Shown here piece by piece: positions 45,213-54,292 of a DNA stretch of 54,344 nucleotides. How positions within the stretch are numbered: position 1 is the stretch's first letter; every line of letters starts with the position of its first letter. The notes under the pieces were generated by a model. That model made no database searches, was not told where the DNA came from, and was given only the letters and a program-made list of their open reading frames with translations. The stretch lies in contig JAHJVW010000119.1 in assembly GCA_018828585.1 (NCBI GenBank), positions 1-54,344 of the forward strand. The letters are read 5' to 3'. The position numbers and the translations under genes were made by a program. Source of the DNA: Bacteroidota bacterium (GTDB lineage Bacteria > Bacteroidota > Bacteroidia > Sphingobacteriales > Sphingobacteriaceae).

Positions 45213-45782
45213 ATGAAATTACCAATTGTAGCTTACGGAGATCCGGTTTTAAAGAAAGTTGCTGAAGATATCAATGAGGATTATCCAGAATTGAATCAAT
45301 TAATAGACAACATGTTTGAAACCATGTATGCTGCAAACGGTGTTGGACTTGCTGCTCCTCAAATTGGCTTACCTATACGCCTTTTCATAGTTGATGCTTC
45401 CCCGTTTTCTGAAGATGATGAAAATTTGAAAGACTTTAAAAAAGTTTTTATCAATGCTGATATCGAAGATGAAACGGGAGATAAATGGTCTTTTAATGAA
45501 GGTTGTCTAAGTATTCCAGACATCAGAGAGGATGTAAATAGACACCATGATATATTGATTAGTTATTATGATGAAAATTGGGAGCAGCATACCCAAAATT
45601 TCTCGGGTCTAGCCGCAAGAGTTATTCAGCATGAATATGATCATATTAATGGGAAACTTTTTACTGACAGAATTAATCCTTTAAGAAAAACCATGTTAAA
45701 AAGTAGATTAGAGGCAATTTCTAAGGGAGCGGTAAAGGTTGATTACAAAATGAGATTCCCTTTGATTAAGAAAAGGAGATAA
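45213..45782 (+). CDS. def: Peptide deformylase
   Basis: A 189-residue metalloenzyme that removes the formyl group from nascent protein N termini. All three motifs are present: GVGLAAPQIG (motif 1), EGCLSIP (motif 2, metal Cys) and QHEYDHINGKLF (motif 3, two His ligands and the catalytic Glu). Length is normal. No fmt gene lies next to it. Confidence 0.97.
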   Translation: MKLPIVAYGDPVLKKVAEDINEDYPELNQLIDNMFETMYAANGVGLAAPQIGLPIRLFIVDASPFSEDDENLKDFKKVFINADIEDETGDKWSFNEGCLSIPDIREDVNRHHDILISYYDENWEQHTQNFSGLAARVIQHEYDHINGKLFTDRINPLRKTMLKSRLEAISKGAVKVDYKMRFPLIKKRR

Positions 45783-45785
45783 ATT

Positions 45786-46415
45786 TTATTGATCTTTCCT
45801 TCTTTTATCCCCATCCATAATTTGCTTAATTAAAGCACCCCATGCAAATGGATTTAACAATGGGTTTGTTTGTACCATATGAGATGTAGATAAACTATTG
45901 TGCATGTTTTGGAAGCTGTAAGCAGACATCTCTCCTCCGTCACGTGGTAAATTAGCAGATAATTCAGCCAAACTTTTCTTCGAAAGATTTTTCTTAGCGA
46001 TTTCTAAATCGTCATCAGCAATTTTCATTGTTAAAAACTCTCGCTTAAATTCATCAGTACTTGCCCAAGGAAATACCCTAACTGTTGGTAATTCGATATT
46101 ATCTGATTTTATTTTGATAATAGCAGTGAATTTATGCTCCCTTAAATTTAGAGGAATTACTAGCGTCAGCTTTTTATATCCGATGGATGAAAATACAATA
46201 CTGTCTCCTTCTTGGGCAACAAATGAAAAGTAACCTTTGTAATTTGCTGTATAACTTCTAGTCTCAGAACCAATTTCTTTTATCGATACATAAGGAACAA
46301 CTGTATTACTATCCAAATCATAAATCACCCCCGAAAATTGCACTAAGGGTTTGCTTTGCTGGGCAAATGCGCCAAAGCTTATCAACAGTAGTAATATGAC
46401 GAATAGTTTTTTCAA
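45786..46415 (-). CDS. Exported carboxypeptidase-regulatory-like domain protein
   Basis: A 209-residue protein with a signal peptide (about 1-18, ending GAFAQ), followed by a CarboxypepD_reg-like beta-sandwich (about 25-110): LVQFSGVIYDLDSNTVVPYVSI through YTANYKGYFSFVAQEGD and IVFSSIGYKKL. This is the same fold as the N-terminal plug-proximal domain of many TonB-dependent receptors, here alone. The start is TTG, supported by the clean MKKLFVILLLL signal. Its tail has a helical segment of unknown role. Converges with def (3 bp between stops). Confidence 0.82.
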   Translation of the reverse strand: MKKLFVILLLLISFGAFAQQSKPLVQFSGVIYDLDSNTVVPYVSIKEIGSETRSYTANYKGYFSFVAQEGDSIVFSSIGYKKLTLVIPLNLREHKFTAIIKIKSDNIELPTVRVFPWASTDEFKREFLTMKIADDDLEIAKKNLSKKSLAELSANLPRDGGEMSAYSFQNMHNSLSTSHMVQTNPLLNPFAWGALIKQIMDGDKRRKDQ

Positions 46416-46477
46416 GTTGTTTTCAAAAATCTAAATTATAAAAAGCCTTAGTTATTCGGTGTTAAATAATGTTAAAG

Positions 46478-46512
46478 AAAAAGCCTTTACCATTTAACGA
46501 TAAGGGCTTTTT
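46478..46512 (-). terminator. Terminator downstream of the NifU-like gene
   Basis: AAAAAGCC (46478-46485) pairs with GGCTTTTT (46505-46512); inner bases pair partly, with one mismatch. A T-rich tail follows on the minus strand. It is 22 bases after the NifU-like stop. Confidence 0.65.
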
Positions 46513-46534
46513 TATGTTTTAAATAAGCTAAATA

Positions 46535-46825
46535 TTATTTAAGAACATCCGGTAAAACTGCATTGGGGTCATCAATTGCTGTTAAATTGATAGCCTCAAC
46601 GGCTGTTATTTCCGGAACTGCTTTTTTTACTGCTTCCTCGATTCCTGCTTTTAAGGTCATGATACTCATTGGACATGATTCGCATGATCCCAAAAGTTTA
46701 ATTTTTAAAACCTTGTTTTCTGTAATTTCCACTATAGAAACATTTCCAGCATCAGCTTGTAAATATGGTCTGATAGTGTCTAAAGCAGCTTCTACTTCTC
46801 CAATTAATCTCTCCTGATCGCTCAT
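46535..46825 (-). CDS. NifU C-terminal domain iron-sulfur carrier (Nfu-type)
   Basis: A 96-residue Nfu-type scaffold or carrier of iron-sulfur clusters. It has the family segment VEAALDTIRPYLQADAGNVSIVEI and the cluster-binding pair C48-E-S-C51 in LGSCESCPMS. It is the stand-alone C-terminal NifU domain only. It lies 44 bp downstream of the Mrp-like ATPase gene on the same strand, so the two probably work together in cluster delivery. Confidence 0.93.
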   Translation of the reverse strand: MSDQERLIGEVEAALDTIRPYLQADAGNVSIVEITENKVLKIKLLGSCESCPMSIMTLKAGIEEAVKKAVPEITAVEAINLTAIDDPNAVLPDVLK

Positions 46826-46869
46826 TTAATTTATATTTACTATAAAATTAACTCTTTTTTACTGATTTA

Positions 46870-47946
46870 TTACTTTTCCGAAGTTTTAGACATTTGATTT
46901 TGAATAGCTACTTGCTGCGCAACCTTTTGAGCTAAATCAGAAAAAGCTTTAGAAATCAATTCATTTTGGTTCAAAATTATTGGTTTACCATCATCACCAG
47001 CTTCACTTATACTTTGTACCAAGGGTATTTCGCCTAAAAACGGAGCATGGTAAGCTTCGGCTAATGATTTCCCTCCGTTTTTGCCAAAAATATAATATTT
47101 ATTTTCGGGTAATTCGAGGGGTGTGAAATACGACATGTTTTCAACTACGCCCAATAAAGGAACATTGATGGCTTCCATTCTAAACATTCCGATACCTTTT
47201 TTCGCATCAGCAAGTGCAACTTGCTGAGGTGTAGTTACAATAACTGCCCCAGCTATAGGGAAACTTTGAGTTACTGTAATGTGTATATCACCAGTACCAG
47301 GAGGTAAATCAACTACTAAATAATCTAATTCACCCCATTCAGCATCGTTAAACAACTGCTTAACAGCCGTGGAAATCATTGGTCCACGCCATGGAACCGG
47401 TTGATTTGGGTCTGTAAAGAATCCTATCGATAAAAGCTTGATGCCGTATTTTTCAATAGGCTCAATACTTGTTTTGCCATTTTTTTCTGTTGCCTTTGGT
47501 CTCGCACCTTCTAGCCCAAACATAATCGGAACTGACGGTCCGTAAATGTCAGCATCAATTAAACCTACTTTAGCGCCATTTAAATTTAAACCCAATGCCA
47601 AATTTGCGGCAACAGTTGATTTTCCAACTCCGCCCTTGCCAGAGGCAACAACTATTATATTTTTAATATTTGCCGAGAATTGTTTTTTTGGTGTTGTAAC
47701 TCTGCTGGTCATGTTAATCTTGATCTCTGCATCTTTACTAACAAAGTGTTTGATGGCGTTTCGGCAAGCGTTCTCCAGCATTTCTTTCATCGGGCAAGCT
47801 GGAGTTGTTAACACTACAGTGAAGCCTACTTTATTTCCATCAATCGCTAAATCCTCAATCATATTTAGCGTAACTAAATCCTTCTTAAGATCTGGATCTT
47901 CTACATTTTTTAATGCATCAAGTATATTCTCTCTGGTAATAGGCAT
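46870..47946 (-). CDS. mrp: Mrp/NBP35-family iron-sulfur carrier ATPase (ApbC-like)
   Basis: A 358-residue P-loop ATPase of iron-sulfur cluster biogenesis. The N-terminal MIP18/DUF59 domain (about 1-75) includes ALKNVEDPDLKKDLVTL. The ATPase has the deviant Walker A VASGKGGVGKST and LIDADIYGPS. I choose the ATG at 47946 (MPITRENIL); the reading from 48054 adds 36 residues of atypical leader. The CxxC that binds the cluster in E. coli Mrp/ApbC, expected after VVENMSYF, is absent. Confidence 0.93.
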   Translation of the reverse strand: MPITRENILDALKNVEDPDLKKDLVTLNMIEDLAIDGNKVGFTVVLTTPACPMKEMLENACRNAIKHFVSKDAEIKINMTSRVTTPKKQFSANIKNIIVVASGKGGVGKSTVAANLALGLNLNGAKVGLIDADIYGPSVPIMFGLEGARPKATEKNGKTSIEPIEKYGIKLLSIGFFTDPNQPVPWRGPMISTAVKQLFNDAEWGELDYLVVDLPPGTGDIHITVTQSFPIAGAVIVTTPQQVALADAKKGIGMFRMEAINVPLLGVVENMSYFTPLELPENKYYIFGKNGGKSLAEAYHAPFLGEIPLVQSISEAGDDGKPIILNQNELISKAFSDLAQKVAQQVAIQNQMSKTSEK

Positions 47947-48059
47947 CATATTTGAATTATAATTCGAAATTACAAAACTAGGCTGATTAATTTTGCTTAG
48001 CCTTGGTTTTTGACATAACTTTAAAAAATTATTTATGGTCTTAGAATGAGGCATAAATA

Positions 48060-50228
48060 ATGAATCTAAAATTATTTATGATTAAATCTTTGCAATCTGT
48101 CTCATTAAAAAAATATAAAAAACCTTTACTAATTGTATTAATTAGCATTATTTCCTTGTTTTTTATAGGTGGAACTATAGCCTATTTTAAAAGAGAGGCA
48201 CTACTCAAAAAGGCCATTGCTAAAGCCATTAGCTTAGCGAAAAGCAAGTATAATTTAAATGTAAAGATAGCAAACTACGGTTTTTCAGGATTAAGCACAG
48301 TTCATTTTCAAGACATCTCAATTATACCAGAACAAAGCGATAGCCTTGCAAAAATTGATGACTTAACGGTTGGTGTGAAACTATTTCCATTGATTTTTGG
48401 TAAAGTTAAGATTTCAGAGCTTAGCGTGAATAAGGCTTTAATATCTTTTGTTAAAAAAGACAGTTTAAGTAACTATGATTTTCTTTTTAAAAAGAATACC
48501 AAGGATACAGTTTCTAATAGCCAAAAAACTGATCTCTCTGAACTTGCTAATAAGTTATTGAATCAGGCTTTGGATAAAATTCCTGATGATATGAAAGTGA
48601 GTAATTTCATGATCACTTTTGATGAAGATACTACCCATTTTAGTTTATTAACAGAAACGGCAACTATTGATCATGGGGAGGTAAAATCAACTATAAAATT
48701 AAATAAAAATCAGGCTGTTTGGCATTTAAACGGCACTGCCGATCCGTCAAACCAGCAATTAGATTTAAAGCTTTTTGCTGACAATCAAAAAGTAGAGTTT
48801 CCATATTTAGATAAGAAATATAGTTTAAAGCTAAGTTTTGACACCGTAAGGAGTGTAATGACCAGAGCCGAAAAACTGGGTGACAAGTTTGAAATAGAAG
48901 GAAGTTGGTCAGTTAAAAATCTACTGATTAATCAGCCCCGCATCGCAGTAAATGATATTATTGTTAAAGATGGTGCTATTGATGCAAAAATTTTAATCGG
49001 ATCAAATTATGTTGCCTTAGATAGTTCTTCAGTTGTGTATTTAGGGAAATCTGAAATGAGCCCATTTTTAAAATACATAGTTTCTCCTAATAAAATTTAT
49101 GAGCTGAAAATTAAGGCTTTTGAACAGAATGCCCAAAATATTTTTGATGCATTTCCAACTGGATTGTTCGAATCTTTAGAAGGTATAAAAGTGAAGGGAA
49201 AGCTTAAATATGATTTGAATTTTTATTTAGACAGTTCTAAGCCTGATAAAGTGGTTTTTAATTCGTCTTTAACCGGAGACCATGATTTTAAGATTCTAAA
49301 ATTTGGAAAAACTGATTTTCAAAAAATTAACGGGGTATTTACTTACACACCTTATGAAAAAGGAAAGCCTGTAAGAAATATCATAATAGGGCCATCTAAT
49401 CCAAATTATACGCCCTTAAATCAAATATCACCAAATATACAGCATGCTTTATTGACGTCTGAAGATCCATCATTTTATTCACATCATGGATTTGTTGAAG
49501 AATCGCTAAGACAATCTATAGCTACTAATTTTAAGGCTAAATCTTTTAAAAGAGGAGGAAGCACCATTTCTATGCAGCTGGTTAAAAATGTGTTTTTAAG
49601 TCGTCAAAAAAACTTGGCTAGAAAGATTGAAGAAATATTAATTGTTTGGCTAATTGAAAACCAACACTTAAGTAACAAAGCAAGAATGTATGAAGTTTAT
49701 TTAAACATTATTGAATGGGGAAGAAATGTTTATGGAATTGGAGAGGCTTCATCCTATTACTTTGGAAAAAGACCTGCTGACTTATCTGTTGGAGAATCTA
49801 TCTATTTAGCACATATTGTTCCCAAGCCGAAATCATCTCTTTATTCATGGCAGCCTGATGGCTCTCTTAAGCCTTATTTAACAGGATACTATAATTTGAT
49901 TGGCGGATTGATGGCTAGAAGAGGTTACATCAATAATGACAGTACCAATTATGGTTTTTATGGCGTAAAGTTAAAAGAAAGTTTAAGAGCGCAAATTGCA
50001 CCATCTGACTTTGTGCCAGATAGTTTAGCTGATGATGATGAAAATGGATTTTTCAATCTTAATATATTCAATAAATCTAACAAAGCTGATTCTATTACAA
50101 AAAAGGAAACCTTTTTAAAGAAAATTTTGGGGTCAACCGAGGAGTCAAAAAAAGATACAGTTTCGGGCAGCAAGACTCCAAAGCAATTGCGACAAGAAAG
50201 ACGGGAGCAGCGTAAAAAGGGCAACTAA
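48060..50228 (+). CDS. AsmA-like / GT51 peptidoglycan transglycosylase fusion
   Basis: A 722-residue inner-membrane protein. A transmembrane helix (about 24-43) is followed by about 400 residues of AsmA-like repeats (for example VKLFPLIFGKVKISELSVNKALI). The GT51 domain (about 450-630) has its catalytic Glu in LLTSEDPSFYSHHG (near 467), KRGGSTISMQLVKN, and RKIEEILIVWLIE. No transpeptidase domain is present. GT51 enzymes polymerise lipid II into glycan strands; here the AsmA-like part replaces the usual PBP arrangement. It ends in a Lys/Arg-rich tail. It is divergent from the mrp gene. Confidence 0.85.
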   Translation: MNLKLFMIKSLQSVSLKKYKKPLLIVLISIISLFFIGGTIAYFKREALLKKAIAKAISLAKSKYNLNVKIANYGFSGLSTVHFQDISIIPEQSDSLAKIDDLTVGVKLFPLIFGKVKISELSVNKALISFVKKDSLSNYDFLFKKNTKDTVSNSQKTDLSELANKLLNQALDKIPDDMKVSNFMITFDEDTTHFSLLTETATIDHGEVKSTIKLNKNQAVWHLNGTADPSNQQLDLKLFADNQKVEFPYLDKKYSLKLSFDTVRSVMTRAEKLGDKFEIEGSWSVKNLLINQPRIAVNDIIVKDGAIDAKILIGSNYVALDSSSVVYLGKSEMSPFLKYIVSPNKIYELKIKAFEQNAQNIFDAFPTGLFESLEGIKVKGKLKYDLNFYLDSSKPDKVVFNSSLTGDHDFKILKFGKTDFQKINGVFTYTPYEKGKPVRNIIIGPSNPNYTPLNQISPNIQHALLTSEDPSFYSHHGFVEESLRQSIATNFKAKSFKRGGSTISMQLVKNVFLSRQKNLARKIEEILIVWLIENQHLSNKARMYEVYLNIIEWGRNVYGIGEASSYYFGKRPADLSVGESIYLAHIVPKPKSSLYSWQPDGSLKPYLTGYYNLIGGLMARRGYINNDSTNYGFYGVKLKESLRAQIAPSDFVPDSLADDDENGFFNLNIFNKSNKADSITKKETFLKKILGSTEESKKDTVSGSKTPKQLRQERREQRKKGN

Positions 50229-50232
50229 GTTT

Positions 50233-50282
50233 CTAAACAATCAATTTCTTTGTGCAATTTTTACTATTTTAAAATTGTTTAG
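50233..50282. repeat. 9-bp inverted repeat upstream of the GH15 gene
   Basis: CTAAACAAT (50233-50241) and ATTGTTTAG (50274-50282) are exact reverse complements separated by 32 bases. It fills the gap between the transglycosylase stop and the GH15 start; role unknown. Confidence 0.4.
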
Positions 50283-50341
50283 CGGTAAATCTCATTTTAA
50301 AAGAGTTCTCAAAAGTTTCTAATTTGTTTTTTATAATATTT

Positions 50342-52144
50342 ATGGAAGAAAGACACGTATATAAAACAGGATTAATAGGTAATTGTGCTTATTTAGCCCA
50401 TGTTCATTTAAATACTAATATAAGCTGGTTATGTTGGCCTCGATTTGATAGCTCTTTTGTTTTTGGAGGAATGTTAGACGAAAACAAAGGAGGAGAATTC
50501 TCTATCAGACCCTCTGGAGCTTATACTTCTCGACAATATTATTTAGAAAACACTAATGTTTTGTGTACCGAGGTAACCTGCGAAAACGGAAAATACCGGA
50601 TAACGGATTTTGCTCCTCGCTTTGAGCAATTTGATAGATACTACCGCCCTTTAATGTTAATCAGAAAAATTGAACCTTTAGAAGGAAATCCACACATAAA
50701 AATTAAATGCGAGCCAGTTTATAATTATGGTAAAGACAAACTTGATGCAATAAGAGGGAGTAACCACATAGAGTTTAATGGTTGTGGCGAGCGAATGAGA
50801 TTAACCACTAATGCTACCATCTCTTATATTGTTGAAGATCAATTTTTCATTTTAAAGGAGACTAAATACGCGGTTTTAACTTATGGAGAACCACTAGAGG
50901 CAGCTGTAGGAAGTACATCAGAAAGGTTTTTGAAAGAAACGATTGATTATTGGAGAACTTGGATTAAGCGATCCTCAATTGGTGATTTCTATCAAGAGTA
51001 TGTCATTCGATCTGCTTTAGCATTAAAAATCCATCAATATGAAGATACTGGAGCAATTATAGCCGCTAGTACCACCAGCTTACCAGAATTTCCGGGTAGC
51101 GGAAGAAATTGGGATTACAGATATTGTTGGTTACGTGATACCTATTACGTCATCAATGCTTTACACCATATTGGCCATTTCGAGGAAACAGAAAAATATT
51201 TTGATTATATCACTGATATTTCATTCGAAGAAGGCTTAAGGTATCAGCCGTTATACAGTATTTCGAGACAGAAGAATTTAGTGGAAGAAATTGCAGATCA
51301 TTTAGAGGGTTATTTGGGAAATGGCCCTGTTAGGATAGGCAACCAAGCTTATGAACATATCCAAAATGATATTTATGGTCAAGCACTAATTTCTTTACTA
51401 CCTCTTTATACCGACCATCGCTTTGTTTTTAGCGAGAGAAAAGATTCTGCTCATTTGGTTGAAGTTGCTTTAAAAAGGATTGAGCATACCATAGATGAAA
51501 AAGATGCTGGAATATGGGAATTTAGAAATAGTGCATTTATGCACTGCTATTCTAATTTATTTCAATGGGCGGGATGCTGTGCTGCGCTAAGAATTGCAGA
51601 AAGCATTAATAATAAGGAATTAGAAACCAAGGCAACAGATTTAATGAACAGGGCAGCAAAGCATATTGAAGACTGCTACGATCCTGAAAGAAAGGTTTAT
51701 ACTCATGCCGTTGGAAGTCCGTATTTGGATGCAAGTACTTTACAATTGATTATGATGAATTATTTGGATCCCAGTTCGCAAAGAGCAAAAGACCATTTAA
51801 TAGCTTTAGAAAAGGAATTAAAAACGGAAAGCGGACTATTCTACAGATACCTTCATGCGGATGATTTTGGTAAGCCCGAAACCACATTTTTGATTTGCGC
51901 ATTTTGGTATGTAGAGGCCTTAGCTTGTGTTGGAAGAGTTGATGACGCAATTAGAGAGTTTGAAAAGTTAATGCCTTATGCAAATCATTTGATGTTATTT
52001 AGTGAAGATGTAGACGAAAAAACGGGTAGCATGTGGGGCAATTTTCCACAAGCTTATAGCCATGTTGGGTTAATGAATGCGGCGTATCGAATTTCTAATA
52101 AATTGAATAAGCCTTTATATTTAACTAATGACCTCGTGAAGTAA
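50342..52144 (+). CDS. Glycoside hydrolase family 15 protein (trehalase/glucoamylase-like)
   Basis: A 600-residue cytoplasmic enzyme (no signal peptide). An N-terminal beta-sandwich domain (about 1-220) starts TGLIGNCAYLAHV. An (alpha/alpha)6 barrel follows (about 230-590) with GSGRNWDYRYCWLRDTYY and GIWEFRNSAFMHCYS, containing candidate catalytic Glu residues. GH15 members of this architecture include bacterial trehalases, and the convergent neighbour makes trehalose, so trehalase is the likely activity. I use the ATG at 50342; a TTG at 50324 adds six hydrophobic residues. Confidence 0.87.
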   Translation: MEERHVYKTGLIGNCAYLAHVHLNTNISWLCWPRFDSSFVFGGMLDENKGGEFSIRPSGAYTSRQYYLENTNVLCTEVTCENGKYRITDFAPRFEQFDRYYRPLMLIRKIEPLEGNPHIKIKCEPVYNYGKDKLDAIRGSNHIEFNGCGERMRLTTNATISYIVEDQFFILKETKYAVLTYGEPLEAAVGSTSERFLKETIDYWRTWIKRSSIGDFYQEYVIRSALALKIHQYEDTGAIIAASTTSLPEFPGSGRNWDYRYCWLRDTYYVINALHHIGHFEETEKYFDYITDISFEEGLRYQPLYSISRQKNLVEEIADHLEGYLGNGPVRIGNQAYEHIQNDIYGQALISLLPLYTDHRFVFSERKDSAHLVEVALKRIEHTIDEKDAGIWEFRNSAFMHCYSNLFQWAGCCAALRIAESINNKELETKATDLMNRAAKHIEDCYDPERKVYTHAVGSPYLDASTLQLIMMNYLDPSSQRAKDHLIALEKELKTESGLFYRYLHADDFGKPETTFLICAFWYVEALACVGRVDDAIREFEKLMPYANHLMLFSEDVDEKTGSMWGNFPQAYSHVGLMNAAYRISNKLNKPLYLTNDLVK

Positions 52145-54292
52145 GTTTCTTACTTCTTCAACATCTCTAAGGTAATACTTAGCTTCAGAAACGGAACTGC
52201 CAACTTTTATAGTAATAGCTTCTTCTGGGAGGTGCTCGAATATATCTTCATCCGTATGGTCATCACCCATAGCAAGAATAAAGTCGTAATCTTTACCGAA
52301 TATATAATTTGAAGCCGCCTTACCCTTGTTGATTTCTGAGTTTTTAATCTCCACCACTTTATTGCCTGGCAATAGCTGAAGCCCCTTTTCACGAGTTAGA
52401 TAACGCATATTACTAATCAACTCATTGGCTCTCAGTTCTCCTAAACCCTTCTCTACTTTTCTGTAATGCCAAGCTAAAGAAAATCGCTTTTCTTCAATAA
52501 AACTTCCCGGTGTACGGTCTGAGTAGGATTCTAGCATTGGTCTAACAGTAATTTTCCATTTGTCAGATAGATTAGGTGTTTCAATCCAATCTTCACCAAA
52601 TTTTTTCTGCCAAGCGCCATGCTCGGCAATTAAATCTAAAGGTAAATGACCAAACCAACTTCCCAGCGTTTCATGTTTTCTGCCGCTTATGATTACGATT
52701 TGATTTTTTTTGTCTTTGTTTAAATTTTCAATTAACTGATATAATTCAGAATCGGGTGAAGCCTCTAATGGATTTGATTTGAAATTGACTAAAGTACCAT
52801 CATAATCTAAAAAGAAAACTCTTTTTTTTGCTTTATGGAGTTTGTTTTTAAAAGCTCTAATCAAATCGTTGCTAACATGTTTGGCCATTCTTGACTTTTC
52901 ATGAGCTTTTACCTCCTCAAGTTGATCCATAAAAATCTTTACCCAATGATTGATATCAAATTTATTAACGATATCTCTCAGGCTTATCATTCTAGATTTT
53001 TGCTCATCTTCGCTCATTTCCAAAGCTTGTACAATAGCTCTGGACATTTCTCCCAAGTTGTTGGGGTTTACAATAATTGCATCGATTAATTCTTTAGATG
53101 CACCAGCCATTTCACTTAAAATTAGTACTCCGGTTTCATCGGTTTTGCTTGCAATAAATTCTTTGCTTACTAAATTCATTCCATCACGCATTGGTGTTAC
53201 CAGACAAATATTAGCCCTAGAATATAAAGCTGATAAATCCTCGATAGGAAATGATCTATAGAAATAATGAATAGGATGCCATGCTGCTGTCCGGTATCTA
53301 GAATTGATGTTCCCTACCAATTTATCGATATCATCCCTTAAATCACGATATTGAGGAATCGAATCGCGAGACGGTACAACAATCATGTGAAGGGATATCT
53401 TGTTGATATATTCTGGATGTTCTGCTAAAACTTCATCGAAAGCCATTAATCGTTGAACTATACCTTTACTGTAATCTAATCTGTCTATTGATAAAATGAT
53501 TTTGTTATCTCCAACAAGGTGATTAAATTCTTCTTTTCGCTTTATAACATCTTTTGATAAGGTTAAAGCATTAAATTTTTGCGCATCTATCCCCATTGGA
53601 AAAGCATCAATAGTAATATTTCTATCCCCTTTATGGATGACATTTGCGGCCGTTTGTACAGGTAGTATTCGGGTTGCAGAGCTTGTAAAATGGCGGACAT
53701 CATCATAAGTATGAAAACCTATTAAATCAGATCCTAACATTCCGTTTAATAATTCTGCTCTCCAAGGAATTAACCTAAAAAGCTCAAATGACGGAAATGG
53801 AATATGCTGAAAAAATCCAATTGAACTATTAGGTAAATGATCTCTGATCAATTGCGGTAAGAGTAATAATTGATAATCATGAATCCAAATGATATCCCCA
53901 GGTTCTGCGATTGCTAAAACCGCTGTTTTAAACTTTTCGTTTACTTTTTTATAATGGTCCCAATATTGTTGGTCATATTGTGCATAAGTGCTCACATAGT
54001 GAAAGATCGGCCATAAAGTTTCGTTAGAAAATCCTTCATAATAAAAATGTATTTCTTCTTCAGTTAGGAAAACTGGCGAAAGATTTTTATCATGTAATTT
54101 GTTGGATATTAATTCCTGATCCTTTTCTTCGATCTCCATTCCGCACCAGCCAATCCATACATTATTTCCCTCACGATAAATAGAGCCTAATCCTGTCGCT
54201 AGTCCTCCTTCACTTATTTTAAATTCATAGTCTTTATTTTCTTTAGTGATTTTTATGGGTAATCTGTTGGAAACGATAATGGTCTTGCTCAT
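52121..54292 (-). CDS. Bifunctional trehalose-6-phosphate synthase/phosphatase (OtsA-OtsB fusion)
   Basis: A 723-residue fusion making trehalose from UDP-glucose and glucose-6-phosphate. The GT20 synthase domain (about 1-460) has VSNRLP, GGLATGL, WIHDYQLLLLPQL and DRLDYSKGI. The HAD phosphatase domain (about 490-723) has VFFLDYDGTL (nucleophile Asp), IISGRK and MGDDHTDEDIF. Both active sites look complete. Its 3' end overlaps the convergent GH15 gene by 24 bp. No promoter of the Bacteroidetes type is certain in the 52 bases left upstream. Confidence 0.95.
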   Translation of the reverse strand: MSKTIIVSNRLPIKITKENKDYEFKISEGGLATGLGSIYREGNNVWIGWCGMEIEEKDQELISNKLHDKNLSPVFLTEEEIHFYYEGFSNETLWPIFHYVSTYAQYDQQYWDHYKKVNEKFKTAVLAIAEPGDIIWIHDYQLLLLPQLIRDHLPNSSIGFFQHIPFPSFELFRLIPWRAELLNGMLGSDLIGFHTYDDVRHFTSSATRILPVQTAANVIHKGDRNITIDAFPMGIDAQKFNALTLSKDVIKRKEEFNHLVGDNKIILSIDRLDYSKGIVQRLMAFDEVLAEHPEYINKISLHMIVVPSRDSIPQYRDLRDDIDKLVGNINSRYRTAAWHPIHYFYRSFPIEDLSALYSRANICLVTPMRDGMNLVSKEFIASKTDETGVLILSEMAGASKELIDAIIVNPNNLGEMSRAIVQALEMSEDEQKSRMISLRDIVNKFDINHWVKIFMDQLEEVKAHEKSRMAKHVSNDLIRAFKNKLHKAKKRVFFLDYDGTLVNFKSNPLEASPDSELYQLIENLNKDKKNQIVIISGRKHETLGSWFGHLPLDLIAEHGAWQKKFGEDWIETPNLSDKWKITVRPMLESYSDRTPGSFIEEKRFSLAWHYRKVEKGLGELRANELISNMRYLTREKGLQLLPGNKVVEIKNSEINKGKAASNYIFGKDYDFILAMGDDHTDEDIFEHLPEEAITIKVGSSVSEAKYYLRDVEEVRNLLHEVIS

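Noticed and set aside
46870-48054. Longer Mrp reading starting at 48054
   Set aside because: The extra 36 residues do not resemble the family N terminus; MPITRENIL at 47946 begins the DUF59 domain properly.
50324-50341. TTG start for the GH15 gene
   Set aside because: It adds only six hydrophobic residues before a normal ATG at 50342.
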